Source of the DNA: Candidatus Poribacteria bacterium
GTDB taxonomy: Bacteria; Poribacteria; WGA-4E; WGA-3G
DNA: 64,000 nucleotides
Assembly: GCA_022820835.1 (NCBI GenBank)
Contig: JAJEET010000053.1
Span: 1 to 64,000 of the forward strand
Direction of reading: 5' to 3'
Shown here: positions 44,803-53,287 of the stretch, in pieces
Position numbering within the stretch: the stretch's first letter is position 1
How the letters are laid out: the number at the start of each line of letters is the position of its first letter
The notes under the pieces: model-generated
The model's database searches: none
Told to the model about the DNA's origin: nothing
Seen by the model: the letters and a program-made list of their open reading frames with translations, nothing else
Translations under genes and position numbers: made by a program

Positions 44803-45627
44803 CTAAAAATCGGAGATTTGTGGTTCATTATTAATAACAATATAAAGACCACCGGATCTGCGAACAGATAAGTAAGCAGAAAAGCGGCGAAGCGTTTCAT
44901 TGAACATGAAGTCAAACCGCGTCTCGTCAATTAAACAGAATCGGCAAACTTGTCGTCTCTGTTCCTCCCCGATCATCCATAAATCTCCGTAGATGCTTCC
45001 AGATTCTCTGGCTACCCAATCCAATCCCATTAAAAATAACGCTGTAGAGCAGTGAGAGCGCCGTTTAAAAGTGGCATTCCTGAAATTTCTGCCGTTTGCT
45101 GTTTCTCTGACCCCCTCAAACATTTGTGGAGAAAGTGGTAAAAGCCAATCGTAGGCATGATTCACAGATTTACCGTCAAACGCAGCATTTTCTGGATCTA
45201 TATCCAGATATGAGAGGTTATTATAGATATGACTGATAACGTCATCCCTTTCAGGTAAGGAATCAGAGTCCCAAAGATAATTACAAACCTCTCGGTAAGA
45301 CCAAGACTCTGTATTTTGAGTCCGCAAATGTTTTGTCCACAAACCATATTGCAACCCGTGTAGCACATCAATAGCCACATCTCGATTCCTTTCCCACAAG
45401 GCATAAAATTCTTTACCTTTGTGAGTTAATTCCGATGGATTGCGTCGGGCAATTCCCCATTTAATTAATAACAGAATGATTTCATAATCTTTATTAGCCA
45501 CCGTATAACCCTTATCACGAACTATTTGGACTAAATCTGAACGACTTTGGGGACCCGGATGATACTTCAAAACCCATAATGCACTATCTACATCAGAAAA
45601 TCCTTTGAGAATATGTATTCGGGACAT
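44803..45627 (-). CDS. Winged-helix-like protein of the TGT/PglZ cluster
   Basis: A 274-residue protein. The ATG at 45627 is chosen for its AAAGGA site; the frame stays open upstream into the TGT gene. The first 75 residues (VLKYHPGPQSRSDLVQIVRD, EIILLLIKWGIARRNPSELT, HKGKEFYALW) look like a winged-helix DNA-binding domain of the type common in DUF4007/DpdG-like partners. The rest is helical, with a CRFC pair near the C-terminus. It lies between the TGT fusion gene (16-nt gap) and the large ATPase gene. It probably binds DNA or recognises the mark. Not assigned to a named family. Confidence 0.65.
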   Translation of the reverse strand: MSRIHILKGFSDVDSALWVLKYHPGPQSRSDLVQIVRDKGYTVANKDYEIILLLIKWGIARRNPSELTHKGKEFYALWERNRDVAIDVLHGLQYGLWTKHLRTQNTESWSYREVCNYLWDSDSLPERDDVISHIYNNLSYLDIDPENAAFDGKSVNHAYDWLLPLSPQMFEGVRETANGRNFRNATFKRRSHCSTALFLMGLDWVARESGSIYGDLWMIGEEQRRQVCRFCLIDETRFDFMFNETLRRFSAYLSVRRSGGLYIVINNEPQISDF

Positions 45628-45643
45628 GTTGTTTCCTTTAACG

Positions 45644-47224
45644 TTATGTTGGTATTTGCACATCTTTAAGCATTCGGTAATAATGTCCGGAGTACTCTTC
45701 GAGGATCTTCCATTGTGGTTGGTAGTTGTAAGTCCCTAATTCTGCCATAACTATTAGGTTATGCATAATCCGAAACCACCGTCCACTTTCCTCTGCAAGC
45801 TTATCAAAGGACTCACAAAATGGACATCGATGTCCAATGTTCAATTTTAGTGGTTCAAACTCATCCTTATGAATACGAGAATATTTACGAGTTTTACAAT
45901 CAATCCGCCTACCATACATGAACGGAAAAAATATAGATCCATAACCACCTGTCCGCATCCAGCCATTGGAATCAAAAGTTTTCACACCCACTTGTGCCAA
46001 ACAGAAAACAGCAGGAGGCGTTGAAATTCCAAAACTATGAAGCCGACTCCCATTGAGTAGCGGGACTAAATCATCAAGCAAACGTAACACATCCACATTG
46101 ACCCGATTAATTGAATTCGTCGCACCCATGGTTGAAAAAGACCCGAAACCGATACGGTGTGAGTCCGCCATTAAAGCTTCATAGTTTTGCAGGCAATACC
46201 CCAGATGTGCGGGCTGTTTGGCATGGATTACTGGCATCACCTTTCCACGGAGATCAGACGGCATTTGGTAAGCAAAACTAACACTTCCATCAACTGTCTG
46301 TCGGATTTTAGTTTCAGCATCGGACATAGAATCCTTACTCAACGGTGGATTGTCTGGCAAAATGTAGATATCCGCCCAATCTTCTGTCTGGTAAACCTCG
46401 CGTAATTTCGAGTAGAGTTCGTTGTAAGTAATGTCCCCTTTTTGGACGAAAAAACCGCCGGAATCAAACATCACCTCTTCTGTTTCACCCCTCCGTTTAA
46501 GCTCACGGACAAACGCGAGTGTTGAAGGGCTGGCAATCACCGGTGAGATTAACAACCGTTGGAACGGATTCGGTTTACCTCGGGGCCAATCAAAATCGTG
46601 GGCATGCGTATGCCAGAGCTCGTAGATTTTTCGCATTTCTCCAGGGGCAATCGTTGCTGAAGCGAAAAAATGTGGGGAATTCTCTGGTGGACTGTGTAAA
46701 AATCCATCACCGTTCTCATGGAATTCAAACCGCCGGGGCAACGGCTTGAGGAAGTAGTGCCATACGTTTAACGGACGCTTTTTCCCGATTTCGGTATCTG
46801 TCCGTGTAAATTGCAGTTTCTCGTAAAACGCGTTCGCGGAGAGTGATTGGGGGCACTTGAGTCGAATATGTTCGCCTCCAGCTACGTTCACTAACCACGT
46901 TAACCTTTGTATAAGTCGCTTTCCGATTTTCTGCTTACGAAAGGGTTCGTCAATAACAATATCGTAAAGCGTGGCGTTGTTATCCTGACGGATACGAAAA
47001 TTAGCGAAACCGATGACCTGTTCATCCTGAACGGCGACGAGGAGCCACTTCTTTTTTTGCGCTTCGTGTAGTACCGATGTCCGAATAAAGCCTAATTCCA
47101 CCCGATGCCGGTCAGCGAGATCCTTTGCCCCGGTTACATCTGTTTCACGGGCATAACGGATCGTTACAGGTTGAATCTCGTTTGGCGTTACAGGTACAAA
47201 CTTAGTTCGGGATGAGCTCTTCAA
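45644..47224 (-). CDS. GNAT-TGT fusion: acetyltransferase domain plus DpdA/tRNA-guanine-transglycosylase-like enzyme
   Basis: A 526-residue fusion. Residues about 21-160 are a GNAT acyltransferase (GFANFRIRQ, DEPFRKQKIGKRL CoA loop at 93-104, NAFYEKLQF). Residues about 185-520 are a TGT-fold enzyme: D254 in MFDSGGF (general acid/base position), GFGS at 359-362, D418 in VKTFDSNGWMR (nucleophile position) and a zinc site C467-x-x-C470 with H488. TGT enzymes swap a guanine for a 7-deazaguanine in tRNA; DpdA does so in DNA. It is too diverged for the housekeeping queuine TGT and lies with BREX-type genes, which favours DNA. The start is TTG with a GAGGTG site, inside an upstream reading frame. 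Confidence 0.8.
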   Translation of the reverse strand: MKSSSRTKFVPVTPNEIQPVTIRYARETDVTGAKDLADRHRVELGFIRTSVLHEAQKKKWLLVAVQDEQVIGFANFRIRQDNNATLYDIVIDEPFRKQKIGKRLIQRLTWLVNVAGGEHIRLKCPQSLSANAFYEKLQFTRTDTEIGKKRPLNVWHYFLKPLPRRFEFHENGDGFLHSPPENSPHFFASATIAPGEMRKIYELWHTHAHDFDWPRGKPNPFQRLLISPVIASPSTLAFVRELKRRGETEEVMFDSGGFFVQKGDITYNELYSKLREVYQTEDWADIYILPDNPPLSKDSMSDAETKIRQTVDGSVSFAYQMPSDLRGKVMPVIHAKQPAHLGYCLQNYEALMADSHRIGFGSFSTMGATNSINRVNVDVLRLLDDLVPLLNGSRLHSFGISTPPAVFCLAQVGVKTFDSNGWMRTGGYGSIFFPFMYGRRIDCKTRKYSRIHKDEFEPLKLNIGHRCPFCESFDKLAEESGRWFRIMHNLIVMAELGTYNYQPQWKILEEYSGHYYRMLKDVQIPT

Positions 47225-47423
47225 ACTTCACCTCTTTCACTTCTCGTTCGGAGTTTGCCATAAAATCCCAGATTTCTTTGGCGGTTTCGGAGCCGCAGTT
47301 TTTCAAACATAAGAGTGCCGATATCTCACGGTACGCTACCAACTGTGTTTCCGATATACCAGCTTTGGCGAGAACATAACTGGCGCGCGTGCTGAGCCCA
47401 TTTCGTTTCCAATAAGCTGCAAG
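47202..47423 (-). pseudogene. 5'-truncated RpoA-CTD-like helix-hairpin-helix reading frame
   Basis: A 74-codon minus-strand frame, closed upstream by TAA and without a usable start. It reads AYWKRNGLSTRASYVLAKAG, then ISETQLVAYREISALLCLKN, CGSETAKEIWDFM and a charged tail. This is the RNA-polymerase alpha C-terminal/helix-hairpin-helix pattern (GLSTRA..., LKNCG...T). Its stop (47202-47204) lies inside the GNAT-TGT gene, and it contains that gene's ribosome-binding site. Either the 5' part has been deleted or the gene starts at a non-canonical codon. It hints that a DNA-binding HhH protein once belonged to the same operon. Confidence 0.55.
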
Positions 47424-47510
47424 TTAGGTTATAGATCGGGAATTTGACATCGGCTTATCCATTTGATAATCATTGTAAAAAATTTGACTAAAAAAGTCAA
47501 ATAAAAAAAT

Positions 47511-47634
47511 AGGACTTACGCAATTTTGACGATATGACGCTCCGTTATCAGGTAAACCCTCAAAGAACAGAGACGTTCTCAGTGCACAGGCTAACGGTTT
47601 CCTATGCTACAAAAGAGCAACCTGCGTAAGTCGT
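47511..47634. mobile_element. MITE-like element with GACTTACGCA ends
   Basis: A roughly 124-bp non-coding element upstream of the GNAT-TGT operon. GACTTACGCA at 47513-47522 is exactly inverted as TGCGTAAGTC at 47623-47632. The interior string CTAACGGTTTCCTATGCTAC resembles strings at about 40262-40280 and 48370-48390. The rest of the 47424-47703 gap shows no gene. Confidence 0.6.
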
Positions 47635-47703
47635 AAAAAATAAAAATACCGGATCTATCAAGAACCCGTACACAGCCATTCCGTTCACCACATCCAAAAA
47701 TAT

Positions 47704-48339
47704 CTAAATCCGAGTTCCTGCCCACAATGCGCCGCGCTGAATAATCGTCTGAAAACTTGGATTTTCGAGGACTGCCATATCGTGTCCGAGCGCGAAGTAG
47801 AAGACTCTGCCGTCACCATAGGTATGATGAAATGCCATGACGTGGGTCTGATCTTTCGTCTCGTCATAGGCGTGCATCAGATGGTGCGATGCGTCAGGGT
47901 TGTGCTTCAGGTAGTAGAGTTCATCTGTCGCTTGAAAATCGACTAACCCTTCGGTGATGGGGTGGTTGGGGGCGCTGACATTAACGGTGAAGTCCATATA
48001 TGGACTGTGCCCGTTGAAGAACCCGTTGAGCATATCGTGGTAGCCTTCAGACTCGCGGAATGAAGCGGCGGCGGTGTGCAGTCCGAAGAACCCGCCACCT
48101 GATCGGATATAGTCGAGTAAACCTGTCTCCTGTGCTTCCGTGAGTTCCCCAACGTCAGTGTAGAAAAGCACGGTGTTATACTTTTCAAGTCCGTTTGCAA
48201 GGATACCGTAGTCTTGCGAGAAATCGGCTTCAATGGTATCGGTGTTGTTCAGCATGGATGTTAGGAACTGCCCGTTTCCGGCATGGTCGTGATAGATTCC
48301 TTCAGTTCCGACAAATACGAGTAATTTAAGAGTCTCCAT
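47704..48339 (-). CDS. ThuA-domain protein
   Basis: A 211-residue protein of the ThuA-like (trehalose-utilisation) family, a class I glutamine-amidotransferase-like fold. Key segments are FVGTEGIYHDHAGNGQFL, VLFYTDVGELTEAQETGLLDYIRSGGGFFGLHTAAASF (key residues G-G-G-F-G-L-H), and the closing YGDGRVFYFALGHDMAVLENPSFQ. No signal peptide is seen. ThuA proteins in this lineage often stand beside dehydrogenases and Gfo/Idh enzymes, as here. Reaction unknown, likely in carbohydrate metabolism. Confidence 0.88.
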   Translation of the reverse strand: METLKLLVFVGTEGIYHDHAGNGQFLTSMLNNTDTIEADFSQDYGILANGLEKYNTVLFYTDVGELTEAQETGLLDYIRSGGGFFGLHTAAASFRESEGYHDMLNGFFNGHSPYMDFTVNVSAPNHPITEGLVDFQATDELYYLKHNPDASHHLMHAYDETKDQTHVMAFHHTYGDGRVFYFALGHDMAVLENPSFQTIIQRGALWAGTRI

Positions 48340-48395
48340 CTTTATTTTTTCCTTATTATCGAGGACGCAAACTAACAGTTTACGCTACAAAAACG

Positions 48396-49427
48396 CTATG
48401 AATTGGGGACCACGAGCACTTTGACGGATCCGTGTTCGTCGCGTCCTGCGGCGACGGCGAATGCTTCGCCAATATCGTCTAAGTTGAATCGGTGTGTAAT
48501 GAGTGGGTTCGGATCGAGTTTAGCAGCGGCGAGTAAGTCTATCGCGACCTGAAATTCTGTTCTTCCGCCACGTCTGCCGTAACAGAAGGACCAGATGACA
48601 GTGAGTTCTCGACTGCGTGCGAAGCGTTCTGAAAAGGTGAGCGGTGTTCGATGTCCACCGACCATACAGACGCGCCCGCGTTTCGCTGCGATCTCTGTTG
48701 CCTGTTCCAACGTATTTGCGGTGCCGCCGACCGCCTCAAAGACGACATCAGCACCGCGTCCGTCGCTCCAGTCCATGATCTCCGCGACAGCATCCGCCTT
48801 ATCTACATTGATAGGCACAGCTCCTACGGCTTCGTGCGCAATCTGTAGGGGATCATCCGGTTTTCCTAACATAGCGATAGAGGTTGCGCCGGCGACATCT
48901 GCTACCTGTGCGATTGTCAGTCCGACGGGCCCGCTTCCGATAATGGCGACACGATCCCCTGGTGAGACCATTGCTCTGTTGACAGCGTGGACAGCCACTG
49001 CGTAGACCTCTGCCAATACACCCCCTTCAAGAGAGACGCTCTCTGGTAACGCGTATACGTTTGAGGGGCGTGTAACCATAAACTCTGCGAAACCGCCGCC
49101 CCCGTGTCGTAAATTGCCGCAGATATTGTAGTAGCCATTATAGCATTCAGGGCAATCGTTACACGGCATAATCGGTTCGACTGCTACGCGTGCCCCCTTT
49201 TCATACCCGGTAACATCTTTACCTGTATCAATAACGAAACCTGCCAATTCATGTCCACCGATGCGTGGGGATAACGGTTTCTCCGGTTGATGGTGGTATC
49301 CGTGCAAATCGCTTCCGCAGATGCCTGTCGCCTCTACTTGGACAAGTACTTGTCCTGCTTCAGGTGTTGGGTCGGGGACGACTTCAACTCTTATATCTTT
49401 TCCACCGTAAAATTGTGCCGCTTTCAC
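48396..49427 (-). CDS. Zinc-dependent alcohol/polyol dehydrogenase (MDR superfamily)
   Basis: A 343-residue enzyme of the sorbitol/threonine dehydrogenase type. The catalytic Cys is in GICGSD (C37), GHE at 58-60, and the structural-zinc Cys are at 89, 92, 95 and 103 (CNDCPECYNGYYNIC). The Rossmann loop IIGSGPVGLT lies near 163-172. The start is GTG at 49427 with AAGGAG six bases upstream. Same strand as the ThuA gene, 56 nt before it, so the two may form an operon. Substrate unknown, probably a sugar alcohol. Confidence 0.88.
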   Translation of the reverse strand: MKAAQFYGGKDIRVEVVPDPTPEAGQVLVQVEATGICGSDLHGYHHQPEKPLSPRIGGHELAGFVIDTGKDVTGYEKGARVAVEPIMPCNDCPECYNGYYNICGNLRHGGGGFAEFMVTRPSNVYALPESVSLEGGVLAEVYAVAVHAVNRAMVSPGDRVAIIGSGPVGLTIAQVADVAGATSIAMLGKPDDPLQIAHEAVGAVPINVDKADAVAEIMDWSDGRGADVVFEAVGGTANTLEQATEIAAKRGRVCMVGGHRTPLTFSERFARSRELTVIWSFCYGRRGGRTEFQVAIDLLAAAKLDPNPLITHRFNLDDIGEAFAVAAGRDEHGSVKVLVVPNS

Positions 49428-49752
49428 AACAGTCTCCTTACAAGTTATAGCAAAGTTTAGAATTAATTGGACACTCTGTTTCGGTTCGGTTAGGAAACCG
49501 AACCTACCGGCGGATGAAAGTGTCTATCTGTTTTTAGGTTTCACTATAGTAATCTGCTTGAAATATAGCATAGGTTCGGAATTGTGTCAATTGGTAATCC
49601 AATGGTCCAATGGTTGTCAGTTAAGGATCGCGAGCACAGCTCGCTCCTACCAGAAGAGGTTGTTGATGCATCGCAGCCCAGAAATTTATCTTGACTTTCA
49701 AAGCAGAAATGATTAAAATCAAAAGTATACAATACAGAATGAGGAGAATTTA
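49428..49752. promoter_or_regulatory. Divergent gap with repeat core and promoter
   Basis: The 325-nt gap between divergent genes. 49482-49509 is copy C of the dispersed palindromic core, itself flanked by an outer inverted pair (GGACACT and AGTGTCT). A promoter for the Gfo/Idh gene lies at 49691-49719: TTGACT, 17 nt, TAAAAT. A GAGGAG site precedes the ATG at 49753. Confidence 0.6.
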
Positions 49753-50811
49753 ATGAGAACAGTTAAGTTAGGTTTGATTGGAGCGGGCGGTATTGCCCAG
49801 GCGCACTGCGGCACACTTGCTGATATTAAAGGTGCTGAAATTATAGCCGCTGCCGACCTTGTTCCTGCGAACCTCGAACGTGCTGAAGAAAAATGGGGCA
49901 TTAAACGCACATTCACTGACTACAACGAAATGCTGAAAATGGACGAGATCGAGGCGGTCTACGTCTGTACACCTACCGGTGTGCATGCGGCACCGACGGT
50001 TGCTGCGCTGAATGCGGGTAAACACGTTTTCTGCGAGAAGCCGATGGAGGCGACCTTGGACGCTGCCGCGTCAATGTGGCGTGCGGCAAAAGAAAACGAT
50101 AAGATTTTGATGGTCGGTTTAAAACTCCGGTATTCACCGCAGGTTATTAAGGCAAAAGAGATTGTAGACGCTGGCACGCTCGGCGATATCTATTACGTTG
50201 AGACCGTTGCGGACCGGCGGCGTGGAAATCCGGGTGGCAGTTTTATCCGAAAAGCGACTGCTGGCTTAGGTGCATCTGCAGACATCGGTGTTTACGCGCT
50301 CGACACTGCGCTCTATCTGATGGGACACCCGAAACCCGTTGCGGTCTCCGGTATTACTTCCAACTATCTGAGTCTGCACAATACTTGGAACCCCGCGCTT
50401 AAAGAGACCGAAGTTGAAGATTTTGGTGTCGGTTGGGTGGTCTTTGAGAATGGTGCACGCATGGTCTTCAAAACGTGCTGGTGCATGAACATGGATTCGC
50501 TCGGTGGAACGATCTTCCTCGGTAAAAAAGCGGGGCTGCGTCTCGGCATCGGCGAGGTCCGTGGACCACAAGAAGGTGTACGCGTTTATGGCGATAAAGA
50601 TGGTGAAATTTTCGATCAAGAGTTCACGAAGTTTGAATCGGTAAGTGTATTTCACGAGGAAGATTCGGCGTTTATTGATGCTGTCCGTGAAGGGAAATCT
50701 TCGCCGATTGATCCGTACGGCGTGATGCTCACGAATGTTATTATCCAAGGGGTTATTGATTCCTCTAATGCGGGCGGACGCGAAGTCGCGGTGACAGTGC
50801 CAACACTGTAG
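49753..50811 (+). CDS. Gfo/Idh/MocA-family oxidoreductase
   Basis: A 352-residue NAD(P)-dependent dehydrogenase. Rossmann loop KLGLIGAGGIAQAHCG at residues 5-20, YVCTPTGVHAAP, catalytic Lys in CEKPMEAT near 96-103, and the C-terminal substrate domain with GASADIGVYALDTALYLMG near 175. No signal peptide. It stands beside an alcohol dehydrogenase and a ThuA gene on the opposite strand. Substrate unknown; sugar, polyol or glycoside oxidation is likely. Confidence 0.9.
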   Translation: MRTVKLGLIGAGGIAQAHCGTLADIKGAEIIAAADLVPANLERAEEKWGIKRTFTDYNEMLKMDEIEAVYVCTPTGVHAAPTVAALNAGKHVFCEKPMEATLDAAASMWRAAKENDKILMVGLKLRYSPQVIKAKEIVDAGTLGDIYYVETVADRRRGNPGGSFIRKATAGLGASADIGVYALDTALYLMGHPKPVAVSGITSNYLSLHNTWNPALKETEVEDFGVGWVVFENGARMVFKTCWCMNMDSLGGTIFLGKKAGLRLGIGEVRGPQEGVRVYGDKDGEIFDQEFTKFESVSVFHEEDSAFIDAVREGKSSPIDPYGVMLTNVIIQGVIDSSNAGGREVAVTVPTL

Positions 50812-50825
50812 CGAACACAATATCC

Positions 50826-50858
50826 GGTGCGAGGTTTCTGTGCTTCGCACCTTCTTCC
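50826..50858 (+). terminator. Probable terminator after the Gfo/Idh gene
   Basis: GGTGCGA (50826-50832) pairs with TCGCACC (50845-50851), followed by TTCTTCC. The T run is weak. Confidence 0.45.
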
Positions 50859-50933
50859 GAACGCTATTTTGCTATCCTTTTCCGTCTTTGTTGACTCTAC
50901 ATATATAGGTACATATAACAGAGGTTTTGTAGA

Positions 50934-52118
50934 ATGAAGTTTATTGAGGTAGCAGGGAAAAAATTCAAATTGGCATCTCGATTTGCGCGGTTGCTCGCGT
51001 TTTTCATAGATGGAATGCTTGTAGCAGGTATTCTATCAATTTTGGTTTTTCTGTTCGATGCAATGGGTTCTGGTATTGGTCCGAGTCTTATTCGGATTGG
51101 GTTGCTCAGTGCGTTGCTGTGGACACTGGGTCCTAAAACTGAAGTAAATGAAGACGCGTTCCCTCTGGTGCAAATGTCTATAATTGGTCTTTTCGGACCG
51201 TGGCTGAACTATGGTTTAGAGACTTTACTATGGGGCGGTACAGCGATAGGGGTGGCTATTCTACTTTTTATGGACGGCTTTGGTGACGGACAAGGTGCCG
51301 GCAAAAAACTGCTGTCGCTACAAGTACTTCGATTGAAAAATGGTAAACCGTGCTCCTTTAAAGATTCTTTTGTTCGCCGTCTGACAAGCATCTTTCAACC
51401 TCTGGATTCCTTCTGGACGTTTGGAAAACAACGGCAGCGAATGGGAGATAAGTTAGCAGAAACTGTTGTGGTAAAGCTCGATCCGGTGCCAGAAGTGTTG
51501 GAAACCGAAGCCGAAGATCCTGAGAAAATTTTAGAGAATGCTATCGCTGAGATGACAAACCGGCTTTCAGATGCGCGCCAGAAAGTTGATGCCGCTATCG
51601 GGGTCGAAAAACTGTTTCAGAATGCTTATGAAGGTGCTGTCGCCCAAGCGGAAAGATGGCAAGAGCGTGCTATTATTAACCTCAAGGCAGGACGCGAGGA
51701 TTTGGCAAAGGAAGACCTCGGAAAACGCAACGAATACCAGCGATTGGCAGATCAGTACAAAAAGCAAGGCGAAGAACAGGAACAGGTTATCCAAACGCTT
51801 AGCGACCTTCTTGAGCATCTCCAGCAGCAAACCATGGAAGCGGAAGGGAAAAAGGCGACTGTCGTCGCCCAACACAGAAATATTGATGCCGAAGTGCATC
51901 TCCGCGAAACGCTGAAAGAGATACAAAACAACCCAGCGTTTGAGACACTTGCGAATATGGAGAAAAAAGCGACAGAGGCAGCCACTTTGGCAAAGGCGGC
52001 AACTGAAGCCGATGTCGCCTATCAAAATGCGGCACTGGCGCGTGAATTTTCGGGTCATGCCGAAGAAGCATCACTTGACAAAGACCTCACTGAATTGAAA
52101 GCGAAATTACAGGAATAA
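50934..52118 (+). CDS. RDD membrane domain fused to a PspA/IM30-like coiled coil, paralogue 1
   Basis: A 394-residue protein. Residues 1-155 form an RDD-family membrane domain: SRFARLLAFFIDGML (Arg/Asp signature), hydrophobic helices near 19-44, 52-66 and 98-118, and DGQGAGKKLLSLQVLRL. Residues about 195-392 resemble PspA/IM30: EDPEKILENAIAEM, then a long helix with RWQERAIINLKAGREDLAKEDL and an Ala/Glu-rich end. PspA-type proteins are ESCRT-III-like membrane remodellers. A covalent RDD anchor is unusual. First of three paralogues in one operon with sulfatase and PhyH genes. A membrane-stress or vesicle role is inference. Confidence 0.8.
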   Translation: MKFIEVAGKKFKLASRFARLLAFFIDGMLVAGILSILVFLFDAMGSGIGPSLIRIGLLSALLWTLGPKTEVNEDAFPLVQMSIIGLFGPWLNYGLETLLWGGTAIGVAILLFMDGFGDGQGAGKKLLSLQVLRLKNGKPCSFKDSFVRRLTSIFQPLDSFWTFGKQRQRMGDKLAETVVVKLDPVPEVLETEAEDPEKILENAIAEMTNRLSDARQKVDAAIGVEKLFQNAYEGAVAQAERWQERAIINLKAGREDLAKEDLGKRNEYQRLADQYKKQGEEQEQVIQTLSDLLEHLQQQTMEAEGKKATVVAQHRNIDAEVHLRETLKEIQNNPAFETLANMEKKATEAATLAKAATEADVAYQNAALAREFSGHAEEASLDKDLTELKAKLQE

Positions 52119-52170
52119 AAATTCATCCGGCAGGCACCGTTCAAACACAAAAGATTTTTAGGATTCAAAG

Positions 52171-53265
52171 ATGAAGTTTATCGAAGTTGCAGGAAAAAAA
52201 TTTAAATTAGCATCCCGACTGACACGGTTATACGCCTTTTTCATAGACATCGCGCTTATTGGTGCCGCACAATCAGTTTTAGGGATGCTTTTATCAGTTG
52301 TAGTCGTTTTTCTTGGTATAGGAGGGTCCTTCGGCTTACCTGAGTTGTTGTTAGGCATCGGTGGGCTTAGCATCTTTACCCTTTTGTTCAGTGCTGCCTT
52401 GTGGATATTTGGTCTATTTTTTATAGACGGCTTCAGAAAGGGGCAGGGCATAGGAAAGAAGTTGTTGTCGTTACAAGTGCTCCGTTTGAAAGATGGCAAG
52501 CCGTGTACTTTCAAAGATGCCTTTATTCGCCGATTCGCTGGTCTCCTCCAACCGCTTGACTTACTCTGGTTCCTTGGTAAGAAACAGCAACGCCTCGGCG
52601 ATAAGTTCGCGGAGACAGTAGTCGTAAAATTTGAGCCGGAACCGGAACAGATTGAACCGGAAACCGAAGACCCGGAAAAGGTCTTAGAGCGTGCTATTGC
52701 TGAGATGGCAAATCGGCTTTCGGAGGCGCGCGAGAAGGTCGATGCCTCCATCAGTGTTGAAAAACAGTTTCAAGATGCTTATGAAGGGGCTGTTGCGGAA
52801 GCGGAACGATGGCAAGAACGCGCCGTTATTTCTCTGAAAGCAGAACGCGAGGATTTGGCACGCGAAGATTTGGAAAAACGAAACGAATATCGGCAATTGG
52901 CAGATCAATACCAAACACAATGGGAGGAACAGAAAGAGATCGTTCGATCTCTTAGCGACCTCCTTGAGCACCTCCAGCAAAAGATGACGGAAGCACAAGG
53001 GAAAAAGACAGCCGTAGTCGCGAAACACAGGAACGTTGATGCCGAAACGCATCTCCGGGAGATGCTGAAAGAAATTCAGGGTAACAAGGCGTTTGAAACG
53101 CTGTCAAAGATGGAGCAGAACGCGACTGAGGCGGCTACTTTGGCGAAAGCCGCAGCTGAAGTAGATGTTGAATACCAAGATACGAAATTAGAGCGCGAAT
53201 TCGCGGGTTATGCGGAAGAAGCGTCGCTTGACAAGGATCTCGCCGAATTAAAGGCGAAGATATAA
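52171..53265 (+). CDS. RDD-PspA-like fusion, paralogue 2
   Basis: A 364-residue paralogue of the preceding protein with the same opening MKFIEVAGKKFKLASR. RDD membrane helices lie near 18-45, 54-72 and 74-88, GQGIGKKLLSLQVLRLKDG follows, and the PspA-like half starts near residue 168 (EDPEKVLERAIAEMANRLSEAREKV). The central loop of paralogue 1 is missing, which accounts for the shorter length. The helical half is much more conserved between the copies than the membrane half. It starts 52 nt after paralogue 1. Confidence 0.8.
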   Translation: MKFIEVAGKKFKLASRLTRLYAFFIDIALIGAAQSVLGMLLSVVVVFLGIGGSFGLPELLLGIGGLSIFTLLFSAALWIFGLFFIDGFRKGQGIGKKLLSLQVLRLKDGKPCTFKDAFIRRFAGLLQPLDLLWFLGKKQQRLGDKFAETVVVKFEPEPEQIEPETEDPEKVLERAIAEMANRLSEAREKVDASISVEKQFQDAYEGAVAEAERWQERAVISLKAEREDLAREDLEKRNEYRQLADQYQTQWEEQKEIVRSLSDLLEHLQQKMTEAQGKKTAVVAKHRNVDAETHLREMLKEIQGNKAFETLSKMEQNATEAATLAKAAAEVDVEYQDTKLEREFAGYAEEASLDKDLAELKAKI

Positions 53266-53287
53266 TAAAATATCGAAAGGAGATTTT

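Noticed and set aside
45644..47224. Housekeeping queuine tRNA-ribosyltransferase (tgt)
   Set aside because: Sequence around D254 and D418 is highly diverged, a GNAT domain is fused on, the zinc site is CxxC...H rather than CxCxxC...H, and the neighbours are defence genes.
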